DNA of 64,000 nucleotides, taken from contig NZ_CADFDB010000016.1 in NCBI RefSeq assembly GCF_902832845.1, positions 62,001 to 126,000 of the forward strand, given 5' to 3'. The stretch comes from Burkholderia metallica. GTDB taxonomy: Bacteria; Pseudomonadota; Gammaproteobacteria; Burkholderiales; Burkholderiaceae. Each line of letters opens with the position of its first letter. The stretch's first letter is position 1. Below, one piece after another: positions 27,801 through 36,134 of the stretch. Below the pieces are notes generated by a model. The model did no database searches. It saw only the letters and a list, made by a program, of their open reading frames with translations, and was not told the origin of the DNA. Both the position numbers and the translations under genes were made by a program.

Positions 27801-30800
27801 GGCCGACGAAAGACCCGTCGACGTCGAGGTCGACAGCGACGTGATCGAGCTGTTAGCCGAAGACAGACCGGTCGAGGTCGAGGTCGACAGCGACGTGATC
27901 GAGCTATTAGCCGATGAGAGACCCGTCGAGGTCGAGGTCGACAGCGACGTGATCGAGCTGTTAGCCGACGACAGGCCGGTCGAAGTCGAGGTCGACAGCG
28001 ACGTGATCGAGCTATTAGCCGACGACAGGCCGGTCGAGGTCGAGGTCGACAGCGACGTGATCGAGCTGTTAGCCGACGACAGGCCCGTCGAGGTCGAAGT
28101 CGACAACGACGTGATCGAGCTGTTGGCCGACGAGAGGCCAGTCGAAGTCGACGTGGACAGAGAGTCGATCGAGCTGTTGGCCGACGAAAGACCCGTCGAG
28201 GTCGAAGTCGACAGCGACGTGATCGAGCTGTTTGCCGACGAAAGACCCGTCGAGGTCGAGGTCGACAGCGACGTGATGGAGCTGTTTGCCGACGAAAGAC
28301 CCGTCGAAGTCGACGTGGACAGAGAGTCAATCGAGCTGTTGGCCGACGAAAGACCCGTCGAGGTCGAAGTCGACAGAGACGTGATCGAGCTGTTTGCCGA
28401 CGACAGACCGGTCGAGGTCGAGGTCGACAGCGACGTGATCGAGCTGTTTGCCGACGACAGGCCGGTCGAAGTCGAAGTCGAGAGCGACGTAATCGAGCTG
28501 TCAGCGGACGACAAGCCGGTCGACGTCGAAGTCGACAGCGAGTCGATCGAGCTGTTTGCCGACGACAGGCCGGTCGAAGTCGAAGTCGACAGCGACGTGA
28601 TCGAGCTGTTTGCCGACGAGAGGCCCGTCGAAGTCGAAGTCGACAGCGAGGTGATCGAGCTATTAGCGGACGAGAGGCCCGTCGACGTCGAGGTCGAGAG
28701 CGACGTGATCGAGCTATTAACCGACGAAAGGCCAGTCGAGGTCGAAGTCGACAACGAAGTGATCGAGCTGTTGGCCGACGACAGGCCCGTCGAGGTCGAG
28801 GTCGAGAGCGAAGTGATCGAGCTGTTAGCCGAGGACAGACCCGTCGAAGTCGAAGTCGACAACGAAGTGATCGAGCTGTTAGCCGATGACAGACCCGTCG
28901 AGGTCGACGTGGACAGCGAAGTGATCGAGCTATTAGCCGACGACAAGCCGGTCGAAGTCGAGGTCGACAGCGATGTGATCGAGCTGTTAGCCGACGAGAG
29001 GCCCGTCGACGTCGAGGTCGAGAGCGACGTGATCGAGCTATTGGCCGACGACAGGCCCGTCGAGGTCGAAGTCGACAGCGAGGTGATCGAGCTATTAGCG
29101 GACGACAGGCCCGTCGAGGTCGAGGTCGAGAGCGAAGTGATCGAGCTGTTAGCCGATGACAGACCCGTCGAAGTCGAAGTCGACAACGAAGTGATCGAGC
29201 TGTTAGCCGACGACAGACCCGTCGAGGTCGACGTGGACAGCGAAGTGATCGAGCTATTAGCCGACGACAGGCCCGTCGAGGTCGAGGTCGAGAGCGAAGT
29301 GATCGAGCTGTTAGCCGAGGACAGACCCGTTGAAGTCGAAGTCGACAACGAAGTGATCGAGCTGTTAGCCGATGACAGACCCGTCGAGGTCGACGTGGAC
29401 AGCGAAGTGATCGAGCTATTAGCCGACGACAGACCGGTCGAAGTCGACGTGGACAGCGAGGTGATCGAGCTGTTAGCCGACGAGAGGCCCGTCGACGTCG
29501 AAGTCGACAGCGATGTGATCGAGCTATTGGCCGAAGAGAGGCCGGTCGAAGTCGAAGTCGACAGCGACGTGATCGAGCTGTTAGCCGACGACAGCCCCGT
29601 CGACGTCGACGTGGACAGCGACGAAATGGCGCTGGTCGCGGAACCAACTTGTTGGGCGACCGAGTAAAGCTGGCTGCCGTTGATCGCGTCGGTACTGGTC
29701 GGCGTTACCTGGCCGGCGGCGACATTGGTGATTTGTCGCTCCTTGCCCGCGCTGCCGACGCTGACGGTGCCGGCCGGCGTGGAGCCTTGGAATCCACCGA
29801 ACGTAACGCCGTTTACAGTCGCGCTGCTCGTGCCGACGGCCGGGCCGGTCTTCGAATTGGCGCCGAGTGCCACGGAATTGCTGTCGCCGGCATTGGCGCC
29901 GTTGCCAATGGCAATCGAATCGTTGGCGCTGGCAACGGCGGCGGTGCCGATCGCGATGGCGTCGGTGCCGGACGCGGTGCTGTCGGCGCCGGTCGAGTTC
30001 GCGTGGAAATACTTGATGCCCTTGCTGTTGATGTTGTCGATCGCCGAGCCCACGCTGTTGGCCGTCGCCGTCGTGCCGTCGGCGTTGTACGTGGTGTACG
30101 CCGGCGCCGAGACTTTGCCGGTCGTCGGGTCGTACGTCGAGCCGCCGCCGAGTGCCGACGCCGTGCTGGTGCCGAGATTGTCCGTCTTGGTCGAAACCGT
30201 GCTCAAGCCGGTGGACAGCGAGTTGATGCCGGTCGAAGTCGACGTGGACAGCGAGGTGATCGAGCTGTTGGCCGACGACAGGCCGGTCGACGCGGACGTG
30301 GACAGCGAGTTGATCCCGGTCGAAGTCGACGTGGACAGCGAGGTGATCGAGCTGTTGGCCGACGACAGGCCCGTCGATGCGGACGTGGACAGCGAGTTGA
30401 TACCGGTCGAAGTCGACGTGGACAACGAAGTGATCGAGCTGTTGGCCGACGACAGACCCGTCGATGCGGACGTGGACAGCGAGTTGATGCCGGTCGAAGT
30501 CGACGTGGACAGCGACGTGATCGAGCTGTTGGCCGACGACAGGCCGGTCGATGCGGACGTGGACAGCGAGCTGATGCCGGTCGAAGCCGACGTGGACAAC
30601 GAAGTGATCGAGCTGTTAGCCGACGACAGACCCGTCGAAGCGGACGTGGACAGCGAGTTGATGCCGGTCGAAGTCGACGTGGACAGCGACGTGATCGAGC
30701 TATTGGCCGACGACAGGCCGGTCGACGCGGACGTGGACAGCGAGTTGATGCCAGTCGAAGTCGAGGTGGACAACGACGTGATCGAGCTATTGGCCGACGA

Positions 30801-32456
30801 CAGCCCCGTCGATGCGGACGTGGACAGCGAAGAGATCGAGCTGTTGGCCGACGACAGGCCGGTCGACGCGGACGTGGACAGCGAGCTGATGCCGGTCGAA
30901 GTCGACGTGGACAACGAAGAGATCGAGCTGTTAGCCGACGACAGGCCGGTCGACGCGGACGTGGACAGCGAGTTGATGCCGGTCGAAGTCGACGTCGACA
31001 GCGAAGTGATCGAGCTGTTAGCCGACGACAGGCCCGTCGATGCGGACGTCGACAGCGAGGTAACCGAGCTGTTTGCCGAGCTGATACCGGTAGACAGCGA
31101 GTTGATGCCAGTCGAAGTCGACGTGGACAGCGACGTGATCGAGCTGTTGGCCGACGACAGACCGGTCGAAGTGGACGTTGACAACGAAGTAACCGAGCTG
31201 TTAGCCGAGCTGATACCGGTAGACAGCGAGTTGATGCCAGTCGAAGTTGACGTGGACAGCGACGTGATCGAGCTTGTGGCCGACGACAGGCCCGTCGACG
31301 TGGAGGTCGACAGCGAAGTAATCGAGCTTTTTGCCGAGCTGATGCCGGTAGACAGCGAGTTGATACCAGTCGAAGTCGAGGTGGACAGCGAAGTGATCGA
31401 GCTGTTAGCCGACGACAGGCCAGTCGACGTGGAGGTCGACAGCGAGGTGACCGAACTGTTGGTCGAGCTCAGGCCAGTGGACAGCGAGCTGATGCCGGTC
31501 GAAGCCGACGTCGACAGGCTGCTGATCGCGCTCGTCGTCACGCTCATCCCGGTGCTGAGCTGGGAGACGGTGACGGCATCCTGCGGCGCCGAGCCGTCGG
31601 CGACGTTCGTGATACGGCGCAGTGCCGTTGAGCTGCCGACCGAAACTTCCGACAGTGGCGCAGCGCTGCCCGTCAGATAGCCCGTTCCCGCCGGCGCGGC
31701 CGTGCCGGTCACGCTTCCCGCGCCGATCGCGACGCTGGACGCGTAATTGGCCGTGCTGCTTGCGCCGAGCGCCAGGGAGTTGGTGCCGGCGGCCGTCGCG
31801 CCATAGCCGAGGGCGGACGCGCCAGCACCACCCGCCGTGGCCGCCGAACCGAGCGCCGTCGCGTTGTTGCCTGCCGACGTAACGGCTGCGTTTGCACCGA
31901 TCGCGATACCCGACGTCGTCGCGGAGTTGACGTTCGAGAAGCGGCCCACCGCGATTGCATTCGTGCCTGCCGCAACCGCGCCGCCGGTGCCGGAGCTGTT
32001 GCCGCCGCCGATCGCGATTGCGCTGGAGCCTGATGCCGTGGTGTCGTTGCCGACTGCGGTTGCGCCCGTGTTCAGTGCCTTCGCGCCGGAGCCGATACCG
32101 ATTGCACTTGCGCCGGTTGCCGTCGTGGCCTGGCCGAATGCCTGCGAGTAGTTGCCCGATGCCGTCGCGTTTGCGCCGATTGCAATCGACGTTGCGCCGC
32201 TGGCCGTTGTCGTGCTGCCGTTGTTGCCCCCGATCGCGATCGCCTGGCCGCCAGTTGCGGAGACGCCGCCCCCACTATTGCCCGCCACATACTGCGCGTG
32301 CGCGACGTTGCCGGCTGTTCCCGCGACGAGCACAGCGGCTGCGACGGCCCTGACGACGGCCGACTTGTTCGGCTTTCCCCGTGCCGAATCGTGTTCCGAC
32401 GCGGCGACCCACGCGCCAAGGGCTTCGTTCCAGATCGAGCGGTATGTGCGGTTCAT
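24888..32456 (-). CDS. Giant trimeric autotransporter adhesin (YadA/Hia-type, type Vc secretion)
   Basis: 2,522 residues. N-terminal extended signal region (MNRTYRSIWNEALGAWVAAS, cleavage near AHAQ at about 54). Head 1 with YadA-like SxAxG repeats (about 60-285) and neck RRITNVADGS. Stalk 1 (about 300-750) of 29-residue units. Head 2 (about 815-900) and neck RQITNVAAG. Stalk 2 (about 936-1977) of roughly 54 units of 18 residues, STSTSTGLSSANSSI type, about two thirds Ser/Thr. Head 3 (about 1978-2230), a short stalk, another neck (RQVINVAPG) and a C-terminal YadA anchor ending MLYQWK. GGAGG lies nine bases before ATG. A surface adhesin, likely for host attachment or biofilm; the array may be mis-assembled. 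Confidence 0.95.
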   Translation of the reverse strand: MNRTYRSIWNEALGAWVAASEHDSARGKPNKSAVVRAVAAAVLVAGTAGNVAHAQYVAGNSGGGVSATGGQAIAIGGNNGSTTTASGATSIAIGANATASGNYSQAFGQATTATGASAIGIGSGAKALNTGATAVGNDTTASGSSAIAIGGGNSSGTGGAVAAGTNAIAVGRFSNVNSATTSGIAIGANAAVTSAGNNATALGSAATAGGAGASALGYGATAAGTNSLALGASSTANYASSVAIGAGSVTGTAAPAGTGYLTGSAAPLSEVSVGSSTALRRITNVADGSAPQDAVTVSQLSTGMSVTTSAISSLSTSASTGISSLSTGLSSTNSSVTSLSTSTSTGLSSANSSITSLSTSTSTGINSLSTGISSAKSSITSLSTSTSTGLSSATSSITSLSTSTSTGINSLSTGISSANSSVTSLSTSTSTGLSSANSSITSLSTSTSTGINSLSTGISSANSSVTSLSTSASTGLSSANSSITSLSTSTSTGINSLSTSASTGLSSANSSISSLSTSTSTGISSLSTSASTGLSSANSSISSLSTSASTGLSSANSSITSLSTSTSTGINSLSTSASTGLSSANSSITSLSTSTSTGINSLSTSASTGLSSANSSITSLSTSASTGISSLSTSASTGLSSANSSITSLSTSTSTGINSLSTSASTGLSSANSSITSLSTSTSTGINSLSTSASTGLSSANSSITSLSTSTSTGINSLSTSASTGLSSANSSITSLSTSTSTGINSLSTGLSTVSTKTDNLGTSTASALGGGSTYDPTTGKVSAPAYTTYNADGTTATANSVGSAIDNINSKGIKYFHANSTGADSTASGTDAIAIGTAAVASANDSIAIGNGANAGDSNSVALGANSKTGPAVGTSSATVNGVTFGGFQGSTPAGTVSVGSAGKERQITNVAAGQVTPTSTDAINGSQLYSVAQQVGSATSAISSLSTSTSTGLSSANSSITSLSTSTSTGLSSANSSITSLSTSTSTGLSSANSSITSLSTSTSTGLSSANSSITSLSTSTSTGLSSANSSITSLSTSTSTGLSSANSSITSLSTSTSTGLSSANSSITSLSTSTSTGLSSANSSITSLSTSTSTGLSSANSSITSLSTSTSTGLSSANSSITSLSTSTSTGLSSANSSITSLSTSTSTGLSSANSSITSLSTSTSTGLSSANSSITSLSTSTSTGLSSANSSITSLSTSTSTGLSSANSSITSLSTSTSTGLSSANSSITSLSTSTSTGLSSVNSSITSLSTSTSTGLSSANSSITSLSTSTSTGLSSANSSITSLSTSTSTGLSSANSSIDSLSTSTSTGLSSADSSITSLSTSTSTGLSSANSSITSLSTSTSTGLSSANSSITSLSTSTSTGLSSANSSIDSLSTSTSTGLSSANSSITSLSTSTSTGLSSANSSITSLSTSTSTGLSSANSSIDSLSTSTSTGLSSANSSITSLSTSTSTGLSSANSSITSLSTSTSTGLSSANSSITSLSTSTSTGLSSANSSITSLSTSTSTGLSSANSSITSLSTSTSTGLSSANSSITSLSTSTSTGLSSANSSITSLSTSTSTGLSSANSSIDSLSTSTSTGLSSANSSITSLSTSTSTGLSSANSSITSLSTSTSTGLSSANSSITSLSTSTSTGLSSANSSITSLSTSTSTGLSSANSSIDSLSTSTSTGLSSANSSITSLSTSTSTGLSSANSSITSLSTSTSTGLSSANSSITSLSTSTSTGLSSANSSITSLSTSTSTGLSSANSSITSLSTSTSTGLSSANSSITSLSTSTSTGLSSANSSIDSLSTSTSTGLSSANSSITSLSTSTSTGLSSANSSIDSLSTSTSTGLSSANSSITSLSTSTSTGLSSANSSITSLSTSTSTGLSSANSSISSLSTSTSTGLSSANSSISSLSTSTSTGLSSANSSITSLSTSTSTGINSLSTGLSNTNSTILSLSTSTSTGIGSLSTGLSTTNSNVASLSTSTSTAINAAKTHYYSVNDNGTQQGNYDNTGATGVNALAAGTNASAAGNSSVAVGDGSNAQTAGAVAIGQNASASGGKAVSIGSGNTASGDGAVAIGDPSIATGTGAVAMGANDTATGNGAVALGNANTANGASALALGSSNQALADNTIALGSQATASAVGAQAYGSAAKATAADALAFGTNAQANVANSIALGANSVTSTANPTSSATIGGVQYFFAGNSPVGVVSVGAPGQERQITNVAAGRISDTSTDAINGSQLNATNNAVNALSTSTASNVASLSTGINSLSTGLSTTNSNVASLSTSTSTAINSLSTGLSTTNSNVNSLSTSTSTGIGSLSTGLSTTNSNVASLSTGVNNINNTLNQLSTTINNNQTRAANNNGIAADMNGTGSDAPKVTAGSNSVAIGANSTDSNRQNVVSVGSDTQQRQVINVAPGTQGTDAVNVNQLTQVQTTLSTALSGQQAQINSLGSQLQQTDQMAKQGIAAVGAMASIPQLDRDANFGMGVGTSTFLGQKAMAVSMQARITENLKASVNGGFSGGQKVIGAGMLYQWK
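26690..29640. repeat. Tandem array of about 54 copies of a 54-bp unit (adhesin stalk 2)
   Basis: Every 54 bases a unit of the form gacagcgacgtgatcgagct ... recurs. Units differ mainly at synonymous positions. Longer blocks also repeat: a two-unit block at 27508 recurs 108 bases later, and a multi-unit block at 28781 recurs at 29105 (+324) and 29267 (+486). Likely variable in copy number. Confidence 0.92.
30205..31520. repeat. Tandem array of 87-bp units and shorter variants (adhesin stalk 1)
   Basis: The segment GAGCTGTTGGCC recurs at 30262 and 30349, an 87-base period (29 residues), built from the 54-bp unit plus a 33-bp insert encoding an INSLSTSAST-like stretch. Towards 31500 the units become irregular. 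Confidence 0.85.
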
Positions 32457-33722
32457 GTCCTGCTACCTCCAAATATGCACGCCACACACCGGTCTCTTTC
32501 GTTAGAGGAATATTCCGTGCGTTCGCGCGAATCTCAAAATTGATGGGCGGAGTTTATTGGAGGAGGATTTATAAGATTGCTAAAAAGTGACAAATAGCGG
32601 GTTGGTAAAGTTAAAGGATGGTTAATAAGTCGTCTTTTGATGTATTGGGTTCGAATGTATTTGAAGGTTGTAAGAATGATAAATGAAGGATTCGAATCAT
32701 CTGCTGCACATCCAATGTTTCTCATAAAAATCAATGAGTTGCTGTCGATATGTGCGATGGATTACACATGGAAACGTCTCAAACGTAAGACAAATGAAAT
32801 GGCAAACGTTTGCGCGATGATGGATTCTTTCATCTTTGTAATTTTTGAGAATGCGCTGCCGGATAATTCAATTGTATTTTTATTAATTTGTTAATTTTAT
32901 GTTTTTCACGCAGTTTGATTTTAATTTATTTAATTAACTGCCAATCTCTTTAATTGGAAATCCCGACTACCGGACTATGCTGATCTGCGCATCTCGTCCG
33001 CTGCGATGGTCCGCGCGGCGGGCGTTCCCGGCGGGTTGGCGCGTCGAAGTTGTAAAAAAGTGCTACGGCGTGATGAACTTGTTCACCATCATGCATTTTC
33101 GAATTTGTCTTATTGACTATTTCCGTCGTGGTGGTAATGCAGCGGTGTTCGCAGAGGGTACGAATCAATCAGGGAGGCGTGACCTGCTCCTGCTGCGGGC
33201 TTGCGGGGGAGGAGGTGTTAAAAACGCCGGCCGGGCGTCGGCGGCGACGTTCCCGAATCGTCAAATTTCGGGTGCGACAATGTGTCCGCGCGCCCCGAAA
33301 CGTCGAAGAAAAAAGGGCGGGAATAAATGTGTCGGATGCGCGACATTCGGCAGCCGGATGCACGTCGGTGCGATCCTGCGCCGTGTCCGGTGGAGGGGCT
33401 TCGAGCGGGTGTCGGGCCCGCACAGCACAGGTAACGGGGTGCGCGCGATGCAAATACGACGAACGCGCACTACTGAAGTCCGAACCGAACGGGACACGCG
33501 GCGCGGGGCACGGAACAGACCGAATGCGTCGATCACTGCGTGTCGCGCCGCTGCACGCCCGGACGCGGGGCGATGCGATTGCCCGCGTCCGGATCGGGCC
33601 GGAATTCAGCCCGCCTCGCCGTTTCGATCGCCGATAACCTTGCCCGATCGCTCGACCTGACCACCGGCAACCGGGCAACCGGACGACCGCGGGCAACCGC
33701 GCGATTGCCCGCAGCGGCTGCG
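32457..33722. other. 1.27-kb gene-free region upstream of the adhesin, AT-rich in 32490-32960
   Basis: No ORF with a credible ribosome site or family was found. About 32490-32960 is far richer in A/T than the rest of the window; 33000-33720 returns towards normal. A possible minus-strand promoter for the adhesin is TTGTCA (complement of 32588-32593) upstream of TATAAA (complement of 32568-32573), but the spacing is short. Candidate long leader or silencing region. Confidence 0.5.
33689..33712 (-). terminator. Hairpin downstream of the diiron protein gene
   Basis: Perfect 8-bp stem GCGGGCAA / TTGCCCGC with an 8-nt loop, 11 bases beyond the stop codon. No T-tract. Confidence 0.4.
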
Positions 33723-34625
33723 TTACTTCCTGAGAAACCGCAGCGCGAGCCGCGCCATCCGCGGCACGAACATCGGGCGCAGCAGGCGCTTGTCGTATCC
33801 GGCCATCCGCCGGTCGTTCTCCTCGAGACACAGCGCGATCAGTTCGCGCGGGTTCAGCGCGTCGCCGATGTCGGCGGTGCCGGTTGCCGGAAAATTCGCA
33901 TCGCGCGCCGCGCCGTCGGCGTCGATGCCGCGCGCGATGCTCATGCGGTCGCGGATCAGGCACACCCATACGGCGGCGACGCGGGCGAAGAACCACGGCC
34001 GGCGCCACCACGGCATCGTGCGCCAGTACCACGCGTACCAGTTCACGAAGAACAGGATGTGGCGGCCTTCTTCCTGGATCACCGGTTCGAAGGTCTCGAC
34101 GAGTTCGGGCGGGAAATAGCCGGAGCGCTGCGCGGAGCGGAACAGGCCGAATGCGAAGAAGCTGTCGATGCATTCGCTGAAGCCCGTCATCATCCACGAC
34201 CATTCGGGATCGGTGGGCGCCGGGTAAGCCGGCTCGGGCGCGAGCCGGATACCGTACGCCTCGACGAGCTTCGACAGCACGACCTTGTGGCGCGCTTCCT
34301 CGTTGCCGTCCATCTCGAGCGCGCGGCGCAGCAGCGGATCGCCGATCGTGGCCGCATAGGTCGCCACGCGGATCGATGCGCGGCCTTCCGTTTGCACCGC
34401 GATGTCCCAGATCGGCAGCGACGTGAGCCGCCTGAGCTCGGCGGGCTTGAGCGCTGGCCAGTCGATCACCGCCGGCTTGTACGGGTTGTGTGTGTCGAGC
34501 AGCATGCGGCAGAACATCTGCTTGTGCGCATCGGAACCGATCCGGACCGGACCTTGCCTCTCGAAGGTCCAGTTGCGCATTGCGTGATCTGCGGCTGCGT
34601 GCTCTTCCTGCAGCGTGTCACTCAT
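33723..34625 (-). CDS. Ferritin-like (diiron) domain protein
   Basis: 300 residues from ATG 34625. Two E-E-x-x-H-type iron-ligand elements are visible, GNEEARHKVVL and EEGRHILFFVNWY, with further Glu residues (TEGRASI, FSECIDSFF), fitting a four-helix diiron carboxylate fold. The WYWRTMPWWRRPWFFARV region is aromatic and possibly membrane-associated. Probably an oxidase/oxygenase or hydroxylase of unknown substrate. Monocistronic by appearance. Confidence 0.75.
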   Translation of the reverse strand: MSDTLQEEHAAADHAMRNWTFERQGPVRIGSDAHKQMFCRMLLDTHNPYKPAVIDWPALKPAELRRLTSLPIWDIAVQTEGRASIRVATYAATIGDPLLRRALEMDGNEEARHKVVLSKLVEAYGIRLAPEPAYPAPTDPEWSWMMTGFSECIDSFFAFGLFRSAQRSGYFPPELVETFEPVIQEEGRHILFFVNWYAWYWRTMPWWRRPWFFARVAAVWVCLIRDRMSIARGIDADGAARDANFPATGTADIGDALNPRELIALCLEENDRRMAGYDKRLLRPMFVPRMARLALRFLRK

Positions 34626-34720
34626 GGCTATTGTTATGCGATTACGGATCGAAAGATTCTTACATACCTTCCGTAAACGCGTATTTTCGAGCGGCGATGC
34701 GCAGGCCGGCCCCGCGTGCA

Positions 34721-34939
34721 TCACGCGTGCGTGTCGACCCAGAGGCGACCCCAGCGGGACGCGTAGGCCAGCGCGTGTTCTTCCTCGAAGAAGAAATCGA
34801 TTGCGTCGAACGACACGGAGCGCGGCGACGGGCCGCTGCTCGCCTTCTCGATCGTCAGGTTGGCGGCGAACAGCCCGTTCGGCAACCGGGCGGCAGCGGG
34901 GGCGACTTCATAACCCTTGTAGCGGATCGTACGGTTCAT
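34721..34939 (-). CDS. Small CV_2116-type conserved protein
   Basis: 72 residues from ATG 34939 (MNRTIRYKGYEVAPAA), the usual length for this small Burkholderia family as I recall it; the open frame extends to 35017 without support. The FFFEEEHALAYASRWGRLWVD tail is conserved in the family. No signal or membrane segment. Function unknown. Confidence 0.7.
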   Translation of the reverse strand: MNRTIRYKGYEVAPAAARLPNGLFAANLTIEKASSGPSPRSVSFDAIDFFFEEEHALAYASRWGRLWVDTHA

Positions 34940-35172
34940 GGCGTGCGCGGAGAGAGTGCGGAGGTTCAGCGTACGAAAACCCGCCTGCGGCGTGAACCAA
35001 TCTTTCGGCCAATGCAAATCACGCGGCGGGCCGAATCGTTATCGGCACGGGGGTGCGGGAAAAGAGCGATCTAGGAGAAGCGTCGGCGTGCGCGGCGCAT
35101 GGCCGCTCGGATGTGCGCCGCCCGCGCCGGCGAAGCAGGTCGGCCGGGCGCGGGCGGTGGAAGGCGGGAGAC

Positions 35173-35823
35173 TTACTGGTTGGCGATCTTCAGCACGGGC
35201 GCGAGCGCATCGACCGATGCCGCATGCGATGCCGCACGGTGCGACGCGAACGCGAGCGCGAACTCGGCCGCTTGCGAGCCGACCGTTTCGAGCTGGGCGA
35301 CGACCTTCGGATCCGAGCAGCTGTCGGCGCTGTCGAAGCGCGTTTCGAGCGTGTTCACGGTTGCGCCGAACGGCGTCGGCCAGCCTCGCAGCGCGTGCAC
35401 GATCGAACGCAGCGACGTCAGCACGGTGCCGGCCGCCTGCCAGCCGTAGGCGGTGACGATCAGGCCGACCGCGCGCCCGTCGAGGTACGGACGATCGTCC
35501 GCGCGCAGTTCTTCCAGCGTGTCGAGCGCGTTCTTCACGAGGCCGGAAACGCCGCCGTGATAGCCGGGCGTCGCGATGATGATCGCGTCGGCTTCGCGTA
35601 CGGCGTCGATCAGTTCGCGCTGCGCGTCGGTCAGCGTTTTATGTTCGGGGGCGTAGTGCGGCAGCGTATGCAGGAACGGGCCGTCGAACAGGCGCGTACG
35701 TGCGCCGGCGGCCTGCGCGCCGCGCAATGCGAACGACAGCGCGCGTTCGGTGGACGACGCTGCCCGGGTGGTCCCGCCAATGCCGACGACGAACGGGCGG
35801 CGGTGCTGATCGAATGCAGTCAA
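35173..35823 (-). CDS. NAD(P)H-dependent FMN reductase
   Basis: 216 residues, flavodoxin-like fold. VVGIGGTTRAASSTERAL is the phosphate-binding start and IIATPGYHGGVSGLVKNALD the flavin-binding loop. It probably reduces FMN or quinone-like substrates with NADPH. ATG start with AAGGAGCG upstream. Single gene between the CV_2116-type gene and the candidate small RNA. Confidence 0.85.
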   Translation of the reverse strand: MTAFDQHRRPFVVGIGGTTRAASSTERALSFALRGAQAAGARTRLFDGPFLHTLPHYAPEHKTLTDAQRELIDAVREADAIIIATPGYHGGVSGLVKNALDTLEELRADDRPYLDGRAVGLIVTAYGWQAAGTVLTSLRSIVHALRGWPTPFGATVNTLETRFDSADSCSDPKVVAQLETVGSQAAEFALAFASHRAASHAASVDALAPVLKIANQ

Positions 35824-35985
35824 GGGGCGCTCCTTGGGGATGGCTTGCCCGGCTAAGCACAGGCTTAAAACCAGATGGTAACGACCCCGACGCCACTCTG
35901 AAAACGACTTTTCGTTCTATCGATATGCCGCGCGGCAGGGGCAATCGTGTGCGCGCCCGCCCAGATCGATAGCAGAAATGCTTGG

Positions 35986-36014
35986 TTGGGACGGCGGGCC
36001 GCGGTCGATAAGAT
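35986..36014 (+). promoter_or_regulatory. Sigma-70-like promoter for a candidate small RNA
   Basis: TTGGGA (35986-35991), exactly 17 bases, then TAAGAT (36009-36014) on the plus strand, with no plus-strand ORF downstream but a strong terminator 42 bases on. Confidence 0.45.
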
Positions 36015-36020
36015 GGGCCC

Positions 36021-36090
36021 GTCTCCTCCATGATGTCTCTACTGACATGGGTTGGCCCCGCCGCGCGGATGCAGGCGGGGCTTTTTTTCG
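36021..36090 (+). ncRNA. Candidate trans-acting small RNA, about 70 nt
   Basis: The predicted transcript begins about seven bases after the promoter, with the C/T-rich GTCTCCTCC (complementary to a Shine-Dalgarno GGAGGA). It then has a small hairpin ATGTC-TCTACT-GACAT and ends in a strong terminator, CCCCGCC / GGCGGGG followed by seven T. Both flanking genes run on the minus strand, so this plus-strand terminator serves no protein gene. Not matched to a named RNA. Confidence 0.5.
36056..36088 (+). terminator. Strong rho-independent terminator, plus strand
   Basis: CCCCGCC (36056-36062) pairs with GGCGGGG (36074-36080), then C and T7. The best intrinsic terminator in the window. Confidence 0.8.
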
Positions 36091-36134
36091 TCCCGTTCCG
36101 GAAAAGGGGGCGCGATGTACCGGGCCGTGGCCCG

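Noticed and set aside
26690-29640. CRISPR-like array
   Set aside because: Units are contiguous coding repeats with no unique spacers, and no cas genes are present.
26524-29667. Long plus-strand ORF (1,047 codons) antisense to the adhesin, and similar long frames at 24303-27917, 29649-31181 and 29680-31680, plus a minus-strand frame at 26654-29647
   Set aside because: They exist because the repeat unit length is a multiple of three and lacks stops in several frames; the products are monotonous acidic or Arg-rich repeats with no family or ribosome site.
32637-32894. 85-codon plus-strand ORF in the AT-rich region
   Set aside because: No ribosome site, no domain; composition expected by chance in AT-rich DNA.
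32977-33660. 227-codon ORF and overlapping frames upstream of the diiron gene
   Set aside because: Low-complexity Arg-rich product, no start signal, overlaps several other equal frames.
36021-36090. Terminator serving the NIPSNAP gene
   Set aside because: The T-tract is on the opposite strand from that gene.
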